A stretch of 64,000 nucleotides of DNA from Glaciecola sp. 33A (lineage in GTDB: Bacteria > Pseudomonadota > Gammaproteobacteria > Enterobacterales > Alteromonadaceae): contig NZ_PJAR01000044.1 of assembly GCF_002836745.1 (NCBI RefSeq), forward strand, positions 744,001-808,000, read 5' to 3'. Under the pieces are notes generated by a model that did no database searches, had not been told where the DNA came from, and saw only the letters and a list, made by a program, of their open reading frames with translations. Shown here piece after piece: positions 56,514 to 64,000 of the stretch. Positions within the stretch are counted from its first letter, which is position 1; each line of letters starts with the position of its first letter. The translations under genes were made by a program, and so were the position numbers.

Positions 56514-57839
56514 ATGTCCACCGACAACACAAAACTAAGTTTAACCACTCGGATCTTTATCGGCATGTGCGCCGGAATCCTGATAGGTGTTCTCCTGCAA
56601 GTTGCAAACTATCTTATAGGAGATCTTGATTTCAACATATTCTCAATGACGTTTTCTACGTATGGATTTTTCGTAGATGGTATATTTCATGCGGGAGGTA
56701 AGATTTTTGTCAACGCCTTGAAAATGCTCGTGGTGCCCTTAGTTTTCGTATCATTAATATGTGGAACGAGCAGTTTGAGCGACCCTTCAAAGTTGGGACG
56801 CTTGGGTGGAAAGTCAATTGCACTGTATATGTTCACGACATTTGTCGCCGTTATTGTTGCTATGACCTCTGCATTAATTTTCAAACCAGGTGAAGGATTT
56901 AACCCGCCTACTGAAACCAGCGAGTTTGTAGCAACAGAGTCACCAGGCTTTGTTCAAGTCATCATTGACATGGTGCCAAGTAATCCAATAAGCGCCATGG
57001 CAGAAGGACAAATGATACCGATTATTGTGTTCGCTATTTTATTTGGTATTTCGATGACATACGCTGGAGAAGCAGGCAAGCGCATCGCCGCTTCCTTTAA
57101 TGACCTCAACGAAGTCATTATGAAGATAGTGACCATTGTCATGAATTTCGCGCCCTATGGGGTTTTCTGTTTGTTGGCAAAATTAGCGGCAACAGTAGAC
57201 TCAAGCGCAATTTTTGCTATTTTTAATTACTTTATAAACGTTTTTGTCATTTTAGTATTGCACGCAGTGATCGTTTATCCTTTACTGCTGAAAATAACCA
57301 CAGGCCTGAATCCTGCTAATCTGCTATTTAAAATGAGAGAAGTTGCTATGTTTGCATTTAGTTCTGCAAGCAGCAGCGCAACTCTGCCTTTAACAATGGC
57401 GACAGCCAGACAAAAACTCGGCGTTAGTCGCTCGGTAGCCTCTTTTACTCTGCCACTGGGCGCGACCATTAACATGGACGGTACTGCCATTATGCAAGGT
57501 ATCGCCACTGTGTTTATTGCTCAAGTTTATAACGTTGATTTATCGACAGTTGATTTGCTGATGGTTGTAATGACAGCGACCCTAGCATCTGTGGGCACAG
57601 CTGGCGTGCCGGGTGTTGGATTGATATTACTCGCGTTGGTATTGCAACAGGTTAATTTACCTGTAGAGGGTATCGCATTAATTATCGGTATAGACCGTTT
57701 GCTTGATATGACTCGCACCGTTGTAAACGTAACGGGTGACAGCACGATTGCGACTATCGTTGCCAAGACAGAGGGCGAATTAGATGAAGATATGTATAAC
57801 GACAGAACACTTGCACACAAAAAGAGCGTCATAGAATAA
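56514..57839 (+). CDS. dicarboxylate/amino acid:cation symporter (DAACS family)
   Basis: A 441-residue inner-membrane transporter of the glutamate/dicarboxylate family, which imports substrates with sodium or protons. Family motifs are the serine-rich hairpin AFSSASSSATLPLTM at about residue 282 and NMDGTAIMQG at about 323, plus GTAGVPGVG in HP2 and the DRLLDMTRTVVNVTGD helix. Whether it takes glutamate, aspartate or C4-dicarboxylates cannot be settled from sequence. Confidence 0.93.
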   Translation: MSTDNTKLSLTTRIFIGMCAGILIGVLLQVANYLIGDLDFNIFSMTFSTYGFFVDGIFHAGGKIFVNALKMLVVPLVFVSLICGTSSLSDPSKLGRLGGKSIALYMFTTFVAVIVAMTSALIFKPGEGFNPPTETSEFVATESPGFVQVIIDMVPSNPISAMAEGQMIPIIVFAILFGISMTYAGEAGKRIAASFNDLNEVIMKIVTIVMNFAPYGVFCLLAKLAATVDSSAIFAIFNYFINVFVILVLHAVIVYPLLLKITTGLNPANLLFKMREVAMFAFSSASSSATLPLTMATARQKLGVSRSVASFTLPLGATINMDGTAIMQGIATVFIAQVYNVDLSTVDLLMVVMTATLASVGTAGVPGVGLILLALVLQQVNLPVEGIALIIGIDRLLDMTRTVVNVTGDSTIATIVAKTEGELDEDMYNDRTLAHKKSVIE

Positions 57840-57939
57840 GTGGATACAGCTAACTTAAAGCAAGGCCTTTTCGGAGCAAGTGAGCCTTGCAAGTAACTGT
57901 AACCGACATTGCAAAAAATCACATCATTGATGTAACAAG

Positions 57940-57967
57940 AAGGTGTTCACTAAAGGACACCTTTTTT
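57940..57967 (+). terminator. terminator after the symporter gene
   Basis: AAGGTGT and ACACCTT form a stem with a 10-base loop, followed by six Ts, about 100 bases after the symporter stop. Confidence 0.8.
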
Positions 57968-58291
57968 AACGCTTTTGAATAATTTATTATTCTTTTTTAA
58001 ACCACAAGACTCAATGAATATGCGGCATGAGCGAAGCAAGAAAAGCTAAGGCTAAGGAAACTTAGTGTAAATAAACTTAAATTCACACGGAACATGTTTA
58101 TTTTGGTTTGCATGTGTCGACCAGCGTTAATAAAACTGATCGCGTCCCAATCCATACTTTCTACCAGACGTTTTTTGATTTCCCTTCGTGCAATCAAACT
58201 GAACACTTACTAACTTACATCTTAATAAAGTTACGCTTTTTTTTCGGTGTCAGGCGTAAAGTTAAACTGTAGATCCCCCAAATTATACGCT
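57968..58291. other. intergenic stretch without a recognised gene
   Basis: A 69-codon frame on the minus strand (57997-58206) ends in a hydrophobic, signal-like sequence, but it lacks a ribosome site and similarity to anything I know. I see no RNA gene here. Confidence 0.4.
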
Positions 58292-61200
58292 TTATGGTGT
58301 TAACCAACGCGATAGTTTTTTGTAAATTTGATCCTCATTTATCGGCTTCGTAATATAGTCATTCATTCCCGATTCGAGGCATTTTTCGCGGTCTCCAGCC
58401 ATTGCATTAGCGGTCATAGCAATAATAGGAAGCACTTGATTTTTTTTCCCTGCATTACCACGACGAATTTGTCTAGTCGCTTCGTAACCATCCATTTCTG
58501 GCATTTGGCAATCCATTAGAATAAGGGTGTAAGGTAGGTGTTCAGTTGCATTTTTCAAGCTTTCTATCGCTTCTATTCCATTGAATACACAATCGGCAGA
58601 CAATCCGATATTTTCGAGTAAACACTCTGCAATTACCTGGTTAATGTGATTATCCTCCACCAACAGTATTCTTGTATCGGAAGGCCAGTTATACACATAT
58701 TTTGAAGACGCTAAATTATTGTCTACAGATACCAGAGATAACGACTCTAGTGCCTCACCCTTGCCAGAGGCATCTGATATAGCATTAAACAGATTTTTTG
58801 TTGTTGCTGGTTTAGGAAAGTCGGCACAAAATCCAGATTCTAACAGTTTTTCAGCATCTCGCTTTTGCCCCATAGGTCTCATCATCACCAGTTTCATTTT
58901 GGAAAACTCAGGGATATTACTCAGTAATTGACCTAATTCATCTCCATTCATACCCGGCATGTTCATATCCAAAATGGCAATATCAAAAAGAATATTTCCA
59001 TTTTCATCCACATTTTTTCGACATTGCTCCAATGCCATTTCTGCGTCGATAGCTTCTTCGACTAGCAGCCCCCATTTCTCCAATTGTGCGCGCACAACTC
59101 TTCGATTAGTGTCGTTGTCATCCACAATAAGTATTCTTTCACTGGACCCGATTGTTTTCAATACATCAGCGCTCGTGTTATGTCCTTTCTCCAGATCTAG
59201 AGTAAAGTGAAAACAACTACCACCTTTGGGATTACTGGACATTTGTATATCTCCGCCCATTAATTCACACAATCTTTTAGTTATTGTCAGGCCTAAGCCT
59301 GTTCCACCGTACTTTCTTGTAGTCGATGCATCGACCTGACTAAATGAATCAAATAAGTGATTTCGCTTATCTTTGGGTATTATTCCTATTCCTATTCCTG
59401 TATCGGTTACTCTACAACTCATTTTTAAATATCCTCCCGCCTCACTCGCTGGGTTTATCGATACAGAAACAACAACTTCACCTGTTTCGGTGAACTTAAT
59501 TGCATTGCCTACAATATTGGTGAGAATTTGCCTAATCCGTCCGGGATCAGATTTGACAACTTGATACTCAATAGAACTTGTATCTAGAATTAATTCTAAT
59601 CCTTTAATCTGTGCCGTTAAAGCCATAGATTCGATAAACTCACCGAGCATATCTTGTAAATTGAATTCGAGTATTTCAAGCTCTAACTTGTCCGCTTCAA
59701 TTTTAGAAAAGTCGAGAATATCATTGATAATAGTTAATAATAATTCAGCACTGGTTTTGGCTATACTTGCCCTATGGCGCTGTTCTGGGGTTAGCTTGCT
59801 ATGCAATAGCAGTCCCAGCATACCTAACACACCATTCATTGGAGTGCGTATTTCGTGACTCATATTTGCTAAAAACTCTGATTTCAGATGTGTCGCTTCT
59901 TCCGCTTTTTTCAACGCTTCAACTAAGTCCCTAGCTTGTGTATTCAATGAAGCTGTTTTATCAGTAACTTGCTCTTCAAGGCTTGAAACAAATTGTTTCT
60001 GTCTCAATATTTCTGTCTGCTGTAAACGTGTTCTTAGATAAATTAAAATGAATACAACAAACACGGTTATAAGAGCATAAGCGCTATATGCCCACCACGT
60101 TTTCCATGGCTGTGGTGATACATATAAGTTGATTGACAGTAAGTCAGTCCCCCATTTGCCGCTACTGTTAGTGGCTTTTACTAGTAATTTATATGAGCCA
60201 CCGTCTAAGCTAGTAAAAGAAGCGACATTTTGATTACCGATATCAATCCAGCGGTCATCATACCCTTCTAGTTTATAAGCATACTGATTCTTGCTAGGAT
60301 CAACAAAATCTAATACAGAGAATTCAAAAGAAAAAAAGTAATCCAGATAAGACAACTGGATATCAGTGACATAAGAATAAGGTTTTTCAAATTTAACCGA
60401 CCGGCCCATCTTATTGAACCCCGTCAGAACAATATTCGACTCACTAGAATTTGGTGCTATATATGCGGTGTTGAAAAATTCAATGCCTCTATGGCTGCTG
60501 GTGAATAGGGTTTCATTGCCGCCTTGTACTAGGCTATTTGCGTAATAGTTTGACCCCAACAAGCCACTACTACTATCATAATTGGTTACGTCTCCTAGTA
60601 CTGGATCTAGCTTTGAAATTCCTTTATTTGTCGTTAACCATAAATGCCCATTCTTATCATCTGAAATCGCCCGTATCAGAGACGTGGGTAACCCACTTTT
60701 GTCGCTAAAATGTTTAAAACCCTTTGTTTCAGGAAGATAAAGGTTGAGCCCTTTTTGAGTAGAAATCCAAATTTGTCCATTCCTAGATTGATGCACATCC
60801 TGAACTATGTTTCCCAATAAACTATCTGCTACATTTTTATTGCTTTTAAATGACATAAATTGTTGGCTGTCTTCCTGCCAAATGTTGACACCATTACCAG
60901 TACCCACCCACATGTTTTGTTTACTATCTTTAAAAATTTCTAAAACTTCGGGATGAGATAATCCCATAGATTCATCTAGGTGAGTAAAGGTTTCAGTCAC
61001 AGGATCGTAGCGATATATTCCATTTTTATAGGTACCAATCCAAAGATGTCCATGTTGGTCTATATTAAGCGCACGTAACTCTCTAAATTCCTTATGGTTT
61101 GGATATGATTTAGGGTATGTCAATAACTCAACTTGCTTAGTTTCTAAGCTGAATTTAGCGAGCCCCTTACCTTGTGCTATCCATAAACTATTATTACCAT

Positions 61201-62455
61201 CTGGAAATATAATGGGTTTTTCAAATAATCTATCTCCACCATAGCCATTGTCATCATTAAATATGGGCGCGGATAATTTTTCTAATATTTGTGATGATAC
61301 ATGCCATTTATATAATTGCGATGATGACGATACAATCAATAAATCACCATTAGCGTCACTTGCGATGCCATTTGGTGCGACCAGTTCAGGACTATTAATT
61401 GACTTAAATTTTCTATGCGGCACTAACTTATATATACCGTGAGTTTCGCTGGTAACCCAGATTGTTCTTGAGCTATCTTCGAAAATAATTCTCAAGCTAT
61501 TGTTATCCTCAAGACCAATTTTTTCAATTTGAGGGCCTGAATTCGATTGTCTAAATAAGCCTTTACTAGTGACGAACCATATATAACCTTCCTGATCCTC
61601 AATCATGGAGTTCACTTGGCCTAAATATTCATCATTCAGGGTTTTTATTGCTGTAAAAAGGCCATTTCGTTTATCAAAAGTAAAAGGGCCTTGTTGTGTT
61701 CCGACATAAAGTTGATTTTTTGACGTTTTTAAAATACTTCGAATTTCGTTTGCGCCCGTAGGCGTGTTATTCTCTGGGTCCGGTAAGAAATGAGAAAAAG
61801 TTTGCTTGGTCTTGTCATATAAGTTCAAGCCAAAGCTAGTTGCCACCCAAAGGCTATCACTATCGTTGTCTTCAATATCCCATATTCTATTATGCGATAA
61901 ACTCGATTGTGCATTATCAATTTTTTCAATATGCTCAAAGCTATTATTACCGAGATATCGACTTAACCCTTTATCATATGATCCCAACCAAATAGCGCCT
62001 TTTTGGTCGTGAAATAAGGACTGTATTCGGTTCGATGAAATAGAATCTGCACGCTGTGGATCATGAATAAAATTCTTAAAATGGCCTGTTTGCGGGTCAT
62101 AAAGATTAGCACCTCCTCCCCAAGTGCCAACCCATACTTTTCCGTTATGGTCTAGCATGAGATTTCCAGCATCGTCGTGCGACAAACCTTTTGAACTCAA
62201 ACTATCATACTCAAAGAGGGTGACTTTTCGACCATCATAACGCATGACGCCATTTTCGGCGGTACCAAACCAGAGCAAACCTTGCTTATCCTGAATGATT
62301 GAATATATCTCAGAAGAAACAAATCCATCTTCCTCTGTTAGCATTTTTACAGAGTATTCATTAATGAGCTTTGAAGGCTCTTCATTGCTATAGGCTGGAA
62401 CTACAATCCCAACCAATAAAATAAAAAAAAGAATAAAGTGATTAACACTCAACAT
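58292..62455 (-). CDS. hybrid two-component sensor kinase with periplasmic propeller domains (Reg_prop/Y_Y_Y)
   Basis: A very large protein, about 1387 residues. Order: signal peptide ([19 protein letters not shown]), two seven-bladed-propeller-type blocks of Reg_prop repeats (about 30-690, units such as [16 protein letters not shown]), a Y_Y_Y domain (about 700-785), one membrane helix (about 790-812), HisKA with the phospho-histidine in [11 protein letters not shown] near 865, HATPase with [17 protein letters not shown], and two receiver domains ([23 protein letters not shown]). There is no DNA-binding or Hpt domain. Relatives sense oligosaccharides, often in Bacteroidetes. I chose the second ATG. 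Confidence 0.9.
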   Translation of the reverse strand: MLSVNHFILFFILLVGIVVPAYSNEEPSKLINEYSVKMLTEEDGFVSSEIYSIIQDKQGLLWFGTAENGVMRYDGRKVTLFEYDSLSSKGLSHDDAGNLMLDHNGKVWVGTWGGGANLYDPQTGHFKNFIHDPQRADSISSNRIQSLFHDQKGAIWLGSYDKGLSRYLGNNSFEHIEKIDNAQSSLSHNRIWDIEDNDSDSLWVATSFGLNLYDKTKQTFSHFLPDPENNTPTGANEIRSILKTSKNQLYVGTQQGPFTFDKRNGLFTAIKTLNDEYLGQVNSMIEDQEGYIWFVTSKGLFRQSNSGPQIEKIGLEDNNSLRIIFEDSSRTIWVTSETHGIYKLVPHRKFKSINSPELVAPNGIASDANGDLLIVSSSSQLYKWHVSSQILEKLSAPIFNDDNGYGGDRLFEKPIIFPDGNNSLWIAQGKGLAKFSLETKQVELLTYPKSYPNHKEFRELRALNIDQHGHLWIGTYKNGIYRYDPVTETFTHLDESMGLSHPEVLEIFKDSKQNMWVGTGNGVNIWQEDSQQFMSFKSNKNVADSLLGNIVQDVHQSRNGQIWISTQKGLNLYLPETKGFKHFSDKSGLPTSLIRAISDDKNGHLWLTTNKGISKLDPVLGDVTNYDSSSGLLGSNYYANSLVQGGNETLFTSSHRGIEFFNTAYIAPNSSESNIVLTGFNKMGRSVKFEKPYSYVTDIQLSYLDYFFSFEFSVLDFVDPSKNQYAYKLEGYDDRWIDIGNQNVASFTSLDGGSYKLLVKATNSSGKWGTDLLSINLYVSPQPWKTWWAYSAYALITVFVVFILIYLRTRLQQTEILRQKQFVSSLEEQVTDKTASLNTQARDLVEALKKAEEATHLKSEFLANMSHEIRTPMNGVLGMLGLLLHSKLTPEQRHRASIAKTSAELLLTIINDILDFSKIEADKLELEILEFNLQDMLGEFIESMALTAQIKGLELILDTSSIEYQVVKSDPGRIRQILTNIVGNAIKFTETGEVVVSVSINPASEAGGYLKMSCRVTDTGIGIGIIPKDKRNHLFDSFSQVDASTTRKYGGTGLGLTITKRLCELMGGDIQMSSNPKGGSCFHFTLDLEKGHNTSADVLKTIGSSERILIVDDNDTNRRVVRAQLEKWGLLVEEAIDAEMALEQCRKNVDENGNILFDIAILDMNMPGMNGDELGQLLSNIPEFSKMKLVMMRPMGQKRDAEKLLESGFCADFPKPATTKNLFNAISDASGKGEALESLSLVSVDNNLASSKYVYNWPSDTRILLVEDNHINQVIAECLLENIGLSADCVFNGIEAIESLKNATEHLPYTLILMDCQMPEMDGYEATRQIRRGNAGKKNQVLPIIAMTANAMAGDREKCLESGMNDYITKPINEDQIYKKLSRWLTP

Positions 62456-62612
62456 GTTATGTTCCAAAGTACTTAATATCATTGTAAATCAGAGGAATGT
62501 CACAAAAAAGTAAAACCATACAGTTAAAGAGTAAACGTTATCTCTGATCTAATCAATGAGTAACAAGCATTACTTTTATGCTTTGCAGTCACCTTAGCAA
62601 CGTGGCTCAAAT

Positions 62613-62700
62613 AAAAATAACAAGCGTTTATTGCGCCAATATTTGCCGAAGGAAACGGACCTATATGTCCATTTCCAACAAAGATTAGAGTCTGTATTCT
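62613..62700 (+). pseudogene. IS30-family transposase remnant
   Basis: The plus-strand frame reads INKRLLRQYLPKETDL then YVHFQQRLESV. This resembles the conserved C-terminal block of IS30-family transposases (N-G-L-L-R-Q-Y-F-P-K-G-T-D-L, then a Q-x-L segment). The match fades after about 29 codons and neither a start, the catalytic DDE region nor inverted repeats are visible. It is a scar, not a functional element. The rest of the 367-base gap (62456-62822) shows nothing else. Confidence 0.65.
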
Positions 62701-62822
62701 TGCGTGTAGCACGTGGCAAGGTTATGTGTTGGATATGCATCGTTGATCCTGAAAGTGGATATCCTATTGAAAACGCAGCCAGATGGGCGACTTTCTCGGA
62801 CCTTCATTGTACCAAAGCAGTT

Positions 62823-63755
62823 TTATTGCTTAATTAGCGTTGGATTGGCAAGATATACCTGTAGACGCTTTTGTTCGTTGCCTTCGAACATTTGCTGTTT
62901 TAATTGCGATAGTGCTTGGATGTAATCGCTGGTATCTTGCTCAAATTGTTGTTTCAAGTCATCATTGCGTTGTTTAAATAGCTGTATTTTTTTCAACCAC
63001 ATATGTTGGGTTTGATTCACAGCTACTAACCTCTGCGCAGCATCGTCTCCAAAATAGGAAGCCAGTTGGTTATACTCATCACTGCTGTTAACGACAGTAT
63101 TTCCTATAATTTGGTTGATGCTGCGAAGTTGCTGCGTAGGTAATACAGCTTGTTTCATTGATTCTGGCATTTGTGTAATTTGTTGCTGAACCAGTTGTGT
63201 TTTTTGTTGCTTGGTCAAGCTCGCATCCTGATTTATACGCAGCCTTTGAATCGCATATCTGTCCCAAACCTCTTCATTTTCAAACAACAAACTTATTTCA
63301 CGTGCAGAAAATAGTTCATTTCGAAGCAAGTTCAATCTATCGAGTCTATCCTCAAATTCTGATGCTAAGTTTACTCGGTCAGTATCTAAGTTTTGGAGTT
63401 GCATTTTGTAAAGCAGATAACGTTCAAACAATGCGGTTAAATCATTACAGAAACTGAATGGATGGCAATATTGATTGAACTGCTGCCACATTTTTAGCTC
63501 ACTTTGTTCATAGTAGGCAATATAAAAATCAAGCAGCGCGCGCAAGTCTTCAGTCTGCCATACTTCTGTAGCACTTGAGATTTCTGGACTGATTGGCAGA
63601 CGCCCATCGATATCAACTGCCATATTGAGTGTTACTTTTTGCTCAGTTTCGGCTGCGCTTTTTGAGCTAAGCGAATTCACAGCAGGTTTGAAAGATTGCC
63701 ATATTAGTGGAGTCATAAAGGTTATAATACAAAATATAATAATCCCCCACTTCAT
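62823..63755 (-). CDS. lifO: lipase secretion chaperone (Lif/LipB family)
   Basis: A 310-residue membrane-anchored steric chaperone that folds a secreted triacylglycerol lipase in the periplasm. One N-terminal membrane helix (about 3-19) is followed by the Lif domain: LRALLDFYIAYYEQSE corresponds to the usual RxxFDY motif region, and LFSAREISLLFENEEVWDRY and the coiled-coil-rich C-terminal half match the family. The RxxFDY motif is degraded to RALLDFY. The lipase gene lies directly upstream, three bases before, in one operon. Confidence 0.88.
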   Translation of the reverse strand: MKWGIIIFCIITFMTPLIWQSFKPAVNSLSSKSAAETEQKVTLNMAVDIDGRLPISPEISSATEVWQTEDLRALLDFYIAYYEQSELKMWQQFNQYCHPFSFCNDLTALFERYLLYKMQLQNLDTDRVNLASEFEDRLDRLNLLRNELFSAREISLLFENEEVWDRYAIQRLRINQDASLTKQQKTQLVQQQITQMPESMKQAVLPTQQLRSINQIIGNTVVNSSDEYNQLASYFGDDAAQRLVAVNQTQHMWLKKIQLFKQRNDDLKQQFEQDTSDYIQALSQLKQQMFEGNEQKRLQVYLANPTLIKQ

Positions 63756-63758
63756 GTT

Positions 63759-64000
<242 letters not shown>

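Noticed and set aside
57997-58206. 69-codon minus-strand frame with a hydrophobic C-terminal stretch
   Set aside because: No ribosome site, no similarity, and the hydrophobic part is at the wrong end for a signal peptide. It may be chance.
62631-62837. 68-codon plus-strand frame in the sensor-lipase gap taken as a whole gene
   Set aside because: Only its first third resembles something (IS30 transposase); it starts at TTG inside the conserved block and overlaps the lipase chaperone gene, so it is a remnant.

Overview
The window is AT-rich chromosomal DNA of a marine-type gammaproteobacterium. Gene content and gene order point to the Alteromonadales (a Colwelliaceae, Pseudoalteromonadaceae or Shewanella-like lineage), but I cannot name a genus. 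The evidence is a chain of conserved gammaproteobacterial neighbourhoods: dapA / gcvR-bcp / perM / bepA / arsC, hda / purMN, alaA-yfbR, and the full yceD-rpmF-plsX-fabH-fabD-fabG-acpP-fabF-pabC-mltG-tmk-holB-tatD cluster with rluC and rne beside it. I saw no rRNA, tRNA, CRISPR array, prophage or intact insertion sequence. The only trace of a mobile element is a decayed IS30-family transposase fragment near the right end.

Layout. 1-6.5 kb: dapA (cut by the window edge), gcvR, a single-cysteine Bcp peroxiredoxin, the PerM permease, the BepA periplasmic protease, a TlpA-like thioredoxin, ArsC, WrbA and a DUF2069 membrane protein. 6.5-8.4 kb: an unrecognised lipoprotein with a zinc-peptidase-like motif. 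8.4-12.7 kb: hda and a DUF2066 gene, divergent from purM-purN-DUF3108. 12.8-18.9 kb: fadE with a FadR-like operator, add, a NarL-type response regulator, and cmoA-cmoB. 19.2-24.0 kb: a four-gene operon for a glycerate kinase, a HAD phosphatase, a glucosyl-3-phosphoglycerate synthase and a GH13 sugar phosphorylase. 24-32 kb: a DUF2189 membrane protein, an LRAT-like protein, alaA, yfbR, a dGTPase, msrPQ and a SulA-like gene behind a LexA-like box.

31-43 kb is the long leftward fatty-acid, DNA-replication and cell-wall cluster, from a PNPOx-like gene at the distal end back to yceD. 43-52.5 kb: maf, a HAD hydrolase, rluC, rne with a long structured leader and a repeat-rich tail, DUF2058 and topA. 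52.8-64 kb is more accessory: a stand-alone astB, a multi-Ig lipoprotein, a dicarboxylate/amino-acid symporter, a very large hybrid two-component sensor, the IS30 scar, and a secreted-lipase locus (chaperone plus the end of the lipase).

How genes work together. The most coherent pathway-level observation is the 19.2-24.0 kb operon. Its products could make the compatible solute glucosylglycerate from UDP-glucose and 3-phosphoglycerate, break it down by phosphorolysis, and rephosphorylate the released glycerate, which would close a cycle. The enzymes are known families; the closed cycle is my inference from their co-location. The fab cluster links phospholipid and fatty-acid synthesis with dTMP kinase, Pol III delta-prime and septal or lateral wall processing, as in other gammaproteobacteria. 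I found no strong candidate for a wholly new system; the unexplained items most worth attention are the lipoprotein at 6457-8421, the LRAT-like protein at 24992-25522 and the short tandem repeats.
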